This document shows positions 22,228 to 25,978 of a stretch of 25,978 nucleotides of DNA, piece after piece (positions within the stretch are counted from its first letter, which is position 1; each line of letters opens with the position of its first letter). The notes under the pieces were generated by a model. It searched no databases. It was not told the DNA's origin and was given only the letters and a program-made list of their open reading frames with translations. Source of the DNA: JAVKSM01 sp039583705 (GTDB taxonomy: Bacteria > Actinomycetota > Actinomycetes > Mycobacteriales > Pseudonocardiaceae); contig JAVKSM010000033.1 in the NCBI GenBank assembly GCA_039583705.1, positions 1 to 25,978 on the forward strand, given 5' to 3'. The position numbers and the translations under genes were made by a program.

Positions 22228-23215
22228 CCGCGACCCCGGCCAGCTCCAGCGCGCGGCGGACCATCTCGGCCGTGGCGGCCACATCGGACATGAGCAGCGG
22301 GACGGCACGCGTCGCCACCCCGGGCAGGTCGGCCCGGTCGCCGGGGTGCGTGAGCCAACCGTCGAGCAGACCGCCGTCGCTGCGCGCCCCGTAGCGCCGG
22401 CCAACCGCCTCGGCTGTGCTGTCCACGCCGATGGCAGCCAGGCACACGTCGGCCATGCCGCGAACCGGCTTCCCGGCGATGATCGGGGACAGCCCGACGA
22501 CCGGAGCCGGGGACTCGCGCAACGCGTCGTGCACCGTGGGCACGGCCAGGATCGCCCCGATGCTCAGCACCGGGTTGGACGGCGCGAACAGCACCACGTC
22601 AGCCGCGGCGAGGGCCGCCAGCACCCCTGGCGCCGGGCCGGCCCAGTCGGCTCCGACGGGGACGAACCCGTACGCAGGCAGCTCGGCGCGGTGGCGGACC
22701 CACCACTCCTGGAGGTGGATGGCATGGCGGCCGCCGTCCGGGGTGTCGACGACGACGTGGGTCTCCACCGGGTCGTCGCTGGCCGGCAACAGCGCCAGGC
22801 CCGGGCGCCAGCGCTCGCACAGCGCCATGGTGACGGCGGAGAGCGGATCGCCGGCCCGCAGCAGCCCGGTGCGCACCAGGTGGGTGGCCAGATCCTTGTC
22901 GCCGAGGCCGAACCAGGTGCCCTCGGTGCCGTAGCCGGCCAGTTCGTCGCGCACCGTCCAGCTCTCCCCGGCCCGGCCCCAACCACGCTCGCCGTCGCCG
23001 CCACCACCGAGGGTGTACATGCAGGTGTCCAGGTCGGGGCAGATGCGCAGGCCGTGCAACCACAGGTCGTCTCCGACGTTGACGACCGCCGTGACCTCGT
23101 GTGGGGACGGGAGGTCCGGCTCGCCGACGGGCGGCAGCCCCAGCGCGGCTTTGACGCCGAGCAGGAACCGCGCACCGCCCACCCCGCCGGCCAGCACCAC
23201 CACCCTCACGGCCAT
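22220..23215 (-). CDS. fbiA: 2-phospho-L-lactate or phosphoenolpyruvyl transferase of F420 synthesis
   Basis: CofD-type enzyme that transfers the lactyl or enolpyruvyl phosphate to Fo. The 331-aa length fits. Motifs are VVVLAGGVGGARFLLG (5-20), NVGDDLWLHGLRICPDLDTCMYTLGG cut here to NVGDDLWLHGLRICPDLDT (near 44), GDKDLATHLVRT, and PSNPVLSIGAIL near 190. ATG 23215 has AAGGA 6 nt upstream and is preferred over ATG 23227. It lies 48 bp after the M50 protease stop and overlaps fbiB, so M50-fbiA-fbiB-Nudix could be one transcript. Confidence 0.93.
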   Translation of the reverse strand: MAVRVVVLAGGVGGARFLLGVKAALGLPPVGEPDLPSPHEVTAVVNVGDDLWLHGLRICPDLDTCMYTLGGGGDGERGWGRAGESWTVRDELAGYGTEGTWFGLGDKDLATHLVRTGLLRAGDPLSAVTMALCERWRPGLALLPASDDPVETHVVVDTPDGGRHAIHLQEWWVRHRAELPAYGFVPVGADWAGPAPGVLAALAAADVVLFAPSNPVLSIGAILAVPTVHDALRESPAPVVGLSPIIAGKPVRGMADVCLAAIGVDSTAEAVGRRYGARSDGGLLDGWLTHPGDRADLPGVATRAVPLLMSDVAATAEMVRRALELAGVADA

Positions 23216-23263
23216 CGATCCTTGCATGAGCGTCGGTCCCGCCGCGGCAGTGGTAGGACCCTG

Positions 23264-24022
23264 TCAATGGCGCCAGAACAGGAAGGTGTACTGGCCGAGA
23301 ACGGCGGCCTGCTCGTTGCCGCCGACCAGGCCGTAGAGGGCGAAGGTGGCGTCGAAGAACAGCCGGTTGATGCCGGGCAGCCCGATGATGAGCAGGAAGA
23401 GCACGATCGGCGCCCACGGCCGCACCCGGGCCGCCAGCTGCCTGGCAGGTAGCCCGAGGTAGGGCTCCAGGACGCCGAAACCGTCCAGCCCAGGCACCGG
23501 CAGGATGTTGAGCAGGAACGCGATGATCTGTACGAACGCCAGGTAGGACAGTCCCACCAGCAGTCCGACCGGCGGCCCGGTGAGGGTCACCGCGACGACG
23601 AGCGCCACGCCGAGCACGAGGTTGGTGACCGGGCCGGCCAGCGAGATCAGCGACAACGCCGCCCGGGACCGCACCGCGCCAGTGTTGATCCACACGGCGC
23701 CCCCGGGCAGCGGGATGCCGCCGGCGAGCAGGAACACCAGCGGCAGCACGAACGACAGCACCGGGTCGGTGTAGCGGCGGATGTCGAGGGTGAGGTAGCC
23801 CTTGGCGCGCACCGAGTAGTCGCCGTAGCGGTAGGCGAGGGCGGCGTGGCCGAACTCGTGCAGGCACAACGAGACGGCCCAGCCGGCCAGTACGAGCACC
23901 ACGATGCCGGCGGTGATCGCCGTCGTGGTGCGTGGACCGACCGCGGCGAGCGCCCCACCGGCGACCGCTGCGGCGAGCAGGACCAGGAACAGCGGGCTCA
24001 CCCGCGCCAGACGTGTACGCAC
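23264..24022 (-). CDS. Site-2 protease family (M50) zinc metalloprotease
   Basis: A 252-aa membrane protease. The zinc motif HEFGH (H55, H59) lies in a hydrophobic segment after two transmembrane helices. The third ligand motif is ILPVPGLDGFGVLEP (the LDG version of NxDG) near residue 183, inside another membrane segment. About six helices are visible. GTG 24022 was chosen because CAGACT lies 6 nt upstream on the minus strand, as at gtrA; GTG 24028 is close by. Longer frames overlap whiB and are shadows. It diverges from whiB by 91 bp. The substrate is unknown. Confidence 0.85.
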   Translation of the reverse strand: MRTRLARVSPLFLVLLAAAVAGGALAAVGPRTTTAITAGIVVLVLAGWAVSLCLHEFGHAALAYRYGDYSVRAKGYLTLDIRRYTDPVLSFVLPLVFLLAGGIPLPGGAVWINTGAVRSRAALSLISLAGPVTNLVLGVALVVAVTLTGPPVGLLVGLSYLAFVQIIAFLLNILPVPGLDGFGVLEPYLGLPARQLAARVRPWAPIVLFLLIIGLPGINRLFFDATFALYGLVGGNEQAAVLGQYTFLFWRH

Positions 24023-24028
24023 ACCCAC

Positions 24029-24034
24029 AGTCTG
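24029..24034 (-). promoter_or_regulatory. -10-like element (CAGACT) before the M50 gene
   Basis: On the minus strand CAGACT is followed by 6 nt and GTG 24022. It resembles the gtrA TAGACT element but has C at the first position. Confidence 0.25.
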
Positions 24035-24077
24035 CCGACCGTCCGCCGTGTCGGGCTGACCGGTCGTTGCTCCCCAC

Positions 24078-24106
24078 TTGACCCCGCCGAACCACGGCGG
24101 TGTAAT
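24078..24106 (+). promoter_or_regulatory. whiB promoter
   Basis: TTGACC (24078-24083), 17 bp, TGTAAT (24101-24106). The -10 is followed by 7 nt and then ATG 24114, so the message could start at or next to the ATG. This is the best -35/-10 pair in the window apart from the TetR region. Confidence 0.6.
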
Positions 24107-24113
24107 CACACCT

Positions 24114-24476
24114 ATGTCATTCGCGACGGGGCCGGCGGGTCCGCCAACTGTGGCGCTGGAGCGAGGAGGCGGACATGTGGTGACGAGCTGGGAGGGCGTG
24201 CCGGCGGCACCTGGCGACGCATGCGCTGAGCACACGGCCGAGCCGTTCGTCGAGGACGAGCGGGACTGGCAGGAGCGGGCACTGTGCGCCCAGACCGACC
24301 CAGAGGCGTTCTTCCCCGAGAAGGGCGGATCCACCCGCGAGGCCAAGCGGATCTGCGGCAGTTGCGAGGTCCGCGCCGAGTGCCTGGAGTACGCCTTGGC
24401 CCACGACGAGCGGTTCGGCATCTGGGGGGGCCTGTCGGAGCGGGAACGCCGCCGGCTCAAGCGTCGCGCCGGCTAG
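24114..24476 (+). CDS. whiB2: WhiB-family iron-sulfur regulator (WhiB2/WhmD-like)
   Basis: WhiB protein that holds a 4Fe-4S cluster and works with the main sigma factor, likely in septation control as for WhmD. The four ligands are C58, C81, C84 and C90 in the C-x22-C-x2-C-x5-C pattern. The core RALCAQTDPEAFFPEKGGS, then GIWGGLSERERRRLKR, is that of WhiB2. From ATG 24114 the protein has 120 aa, including a 50-residue variable N-terminus. ATG 24114 fits a leaderless start after TGTAAT. GTG 24177 or 24180, after GAGGAGG, gives a shorter form near the 89-aa mycobacterial annotation. Confidence 0.9.
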   Translation: MSFATGPAGPPTVALERGGGHVVTSWEGVPAAPGDACAEHTAEPFVEDERDWQERALCAQTDPEAFFPEKGGSTREAKRICGSCEVRAECLEYALAHDERFGIWGGLSERERRRLKRRAG

Positions 24477-24477
24477 G

Positions 24478-24498
24478 CCGGCCTACCAGGCAGGCCGG
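24478..24498 (+). terminator. Hairpin after whiB
   Basis: Arms CCGGCCT (24478-24484) and AGGCCGG (24492-24498) flank a 7-base loop, starting 2 bp after the whiB stop. No T-run follows, as is usual in these genomes. Confidence 0.5.
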
Positions 24499-24607
24499 AG
24501 GGACCGTCGGCCGAAACGCCACCTGGGTGCGCGTCTGACTTGGTGCTGCTGCGCGGTGCCCGTACCGTACCGTGTCGGCCAGCACCGAGCGCACGAGGAG
24601 GGTCGAG

Positions 24608-25978
24608 GTGCCGAGACGTGCGCAGCAGCGGGTGCCCGTGCTCGCGGTCCTCGTGTGTCACGACGGCCGGCAGTGGCTGACGGACACGTTCGCCGCGCTG
24701 GACGGGCTCACCGTGGGGCCCCGCCACGTCATCGCGGTTGACGCCGGGTCGACCGACGGTACCCGCGAAGCGGTGGCGGCGTGCGACAGACTCGACGAGG
24801 TGGTCGGTGTCCCGGCCGACACCGGCTTCGGCGACGCGGTGCGCGCCGCGCTCGCCGCGGCCGACGCCCGCTACCCGGAGCCCGACCCGTGGGTCTGGCT
24901 GCTGCACGACGACAGCGCGCCGGAGCCGGACTGCCTGCGCGTGCTGCTCGATGCCGGGGAGCTCTCGCCGACCGCGGCGGTGCTCGGCCCGCTGTGCCTC
25001 GACTGGCACGACCCACGACGGATCGTCGAGGCGGGGCTCTCCACCGACGCCTCCGGCCACCGGCAGACCGGGGTCGGACCGGAGGAGCTCGACCTCGGGC
25101 AGTTCGCGCAGAACGCCGAGGTGCTGGCGGTCGGTTCGGCCGGCTCGTTGGTCCGGCGTGAGGTGTGGGACGCGTTAGGTGGCTACGACCCCGCGCTGCC
25201 GATGCTGCGCGACGACCTGGACTTCGGGTGGCGGGCCAACCGGGCCGGCCACCCGGTGTTCTGCGTGCCCCGGGCGCGGTTGCGCCACGCCGTGGCCGGC
25301 GGCACACGCCAGCGGCCGCCGGACGCGGTGGGCGGGCGCTATCGCACGGCCGATCGCAGGCATGCACTGCGCACCGTCCTCGTCAACTGCTCGACGATGG
25401 CCCTGGTGACCGGCCTGCTGCGGCTGCCCGTGCTCTGCTTGCTCCGGGCTGGCGGGTTCCTGCTGCTGCGGCGCACCGGAGCGGCCCGGGCCGAATTGGC
25501 GGCGCTGCGGTACGTCGTCGGTGGCGCCGCCGGGTTGCGGGCCGGGCGACGGCTGCGGCGGCCCGCTGTCGTGGTCTCTTCCCGCGACGTCCGCGCGCTG
25601 CTCACCAGCAGGACCACCCGGTTGCGCAACGGGGTGCGTGGCGGGCTGGCCGGGTTGGTCCGCAGGCGGCTGCGCACCGAGCTGGCGCTGGGTCGGCTGC
25701 CCGCCCGGGCCGTTCCGGCACCGCCGCCGGCAACGCCGCGGGCGAGCGGCGCCCGGTTCGGCCCTTCGGCGCTGCCAGCCGGCGCGGTGGCCGGCCTGCG
25801 GGCCGGGGAAGGCCAGCTCCAGCGAACCGCCGGCCTGCGCCCCCCCGCCCGGTCGGTGGCCGTGGCCGTTGGTCCGGGGGGCACCCTGCCGCGTCCCGGC
25901 CAGGCTTCCCCGGCTCCGCCCGGGTCTGCTTTGCGCGGTTCCGCTCTGCCCGGGGCCGCTCTGCCCGGGTCGACAGAC
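24608..25978 (+). CDS. Large family-2 glycosyltransferase (partial, runs off the window)
   Basis: An open frame from GTG 24608 to the end (457 codons seen, no stop). AGGAGGG lies 5 nt upstream. The GT-A domain spans about 8-260: VLAVLVCHDGRQWL, AVDAGSTDGT (41-50), WLLHDDSAPEPD with the DD metal pair (97-98), a GGYDPALPMLRDDLDFGWR acceptor region near 195. From about 262 there are hydrophobic segments (VNCSTMALVTGLLRLPVLCLL). From about 370 the chain is Ala/Pro/Arg/Gly-rich, with a repeated GSAL-type unit at the end. Such long glycosyltransferases with a cytoplasmic linker are often beside whiB in these genomes. The remaining domain organisation is outside the window. Confidence 0.85.
   Translation, partial: MPRRAQQRVPVLAVLVCHDGRQWLTDTFAALDGLTVGPRHVIAVDAGSTDGTREAVAACDRLDEVVGVPADTGFGDAVRAALAAADARYPEPDPWVWLLHDDSAPEPDCLRVLLDAGELSPTAAVLGPLCLDWHDPRRIVEAGLSTDASGHRQTGVGPEELDLGQFAQNAEVLAVGSAGSLVRREVWDALGGYDPALPMLRDDLDFGWRANRAGHPVFCVPRARLRHAVAGGTRQRPPDAVGGRYRTADRRHALRTVLVNCSTMALVTGLLRLPVLCLLRAGGFLLLRRTGAARAELAALRYVVGGAAGLRAGRRLRRPAVVVSSRDVRALLTSRTTRLRNGVRGGLAGLVRRRLRTELALGRLPARAVPAPPPATPRASGARFGPSALPAGAVAGLRAGEGQLQRTAGLRPPARSVAVAVGPGGTLPRPGQASPAPPGSALRGSALPGAALPGSTD

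Noticed and set aside
21770..23452. A 560-codon plus-strand ORF over fbiA and fbiB
   Set aside because: fbiA and fbiB are unmistakable on the other strand; this frame is low-complexity and has no domain.
24029..24460. N-terminal extension of the M50 protease
   Set aside because: It is antisense to whiB, hydrophilic and without motifs, while a fitting start lies at 24022.

Overview
The window comes from a high-GC Gram-positive chromosome, an actinobacterium. The best fit is a mycolata or Pseudonocardiales-type genome. The evidence is the gene order: birA with a PH-domain gene, gtrA, purK-purE, a fadE25-like dehydrogenase, a TIGR03089 gene, rmlD, wbbL, fbiA-fbiB and a whiB2-type gene. The same set clusters in Mycobacterium around Rv3260c-Rv3279c. 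I cannot fix the genus from sequence alone.

Layout. Positions 1-527 hold the tail of a truncated gene and a probably decayed small secreted-protein gene. Positions 528-2732 carry birA, a membrane PH-domain protein and a lipoprotein. hisN (minus) faces the lipoprotein gene across a perfect 5 x 15-bp tandem repeat. A response regulator and histidine kinase pair follows, and the kinase gene converges on gtrA across an 18-bp repeat. Positions 6381-11829 are an accessory insertion between gtrA and purK: an IS630 remnant, a UGT-like glycosyltransferase and a divergent TetR regulator sharing a symmetrical promoter/operator, a second IS630 end fragment, a lower-GC pair (XRE-TPR regulator plus a very short KsgA/Erm-like methyltransferase), and a frameshifted second XRE gene. 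Core synteny resumes at 11830 with purK-purE (purine synthesis) and acyl-CoA dehydrogenase, then TIGR03089 (minus), rmlD, a small hypothetical gene, a GT4 glycosyltransferase, wbbL (rhamnosyl linker of cell-wall galactan) and an AlkA-type DNA glycosylase. A minus-strand set follows: M50 protease, fbiA, fbiB and a Nudix gene (coenzyme F420 synthesis). It diverges from whiB. The right edge carries the first 457 codons of a large family-2 glycosyltransferase.

How the genes work together. rmlD makes dTDP-rhamnose, which WbbL uses. fbiA and fbiB act in sequence on F420 and overlap by 8 bp. purK and purE are consecutive steps and overlap. The accessory region holds two enzyme types (UGT glycosyltransferase and rRNA-adenine-methyltransferase fold) that in other bacteria can protect against antibiotics, each next to its own regulator. 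A role in resistance here is inference only.

A recurring regulatory theme is a TANNNT-like hexamer 6-9 nt before an ATG or GTG (birA, histidine kinase, gtrA, the methyltransferase, purK, whiB, the response-regulator leader). This suggests many leaderless transcripts. No rRNA, tRNA or CRISPR array was seen.
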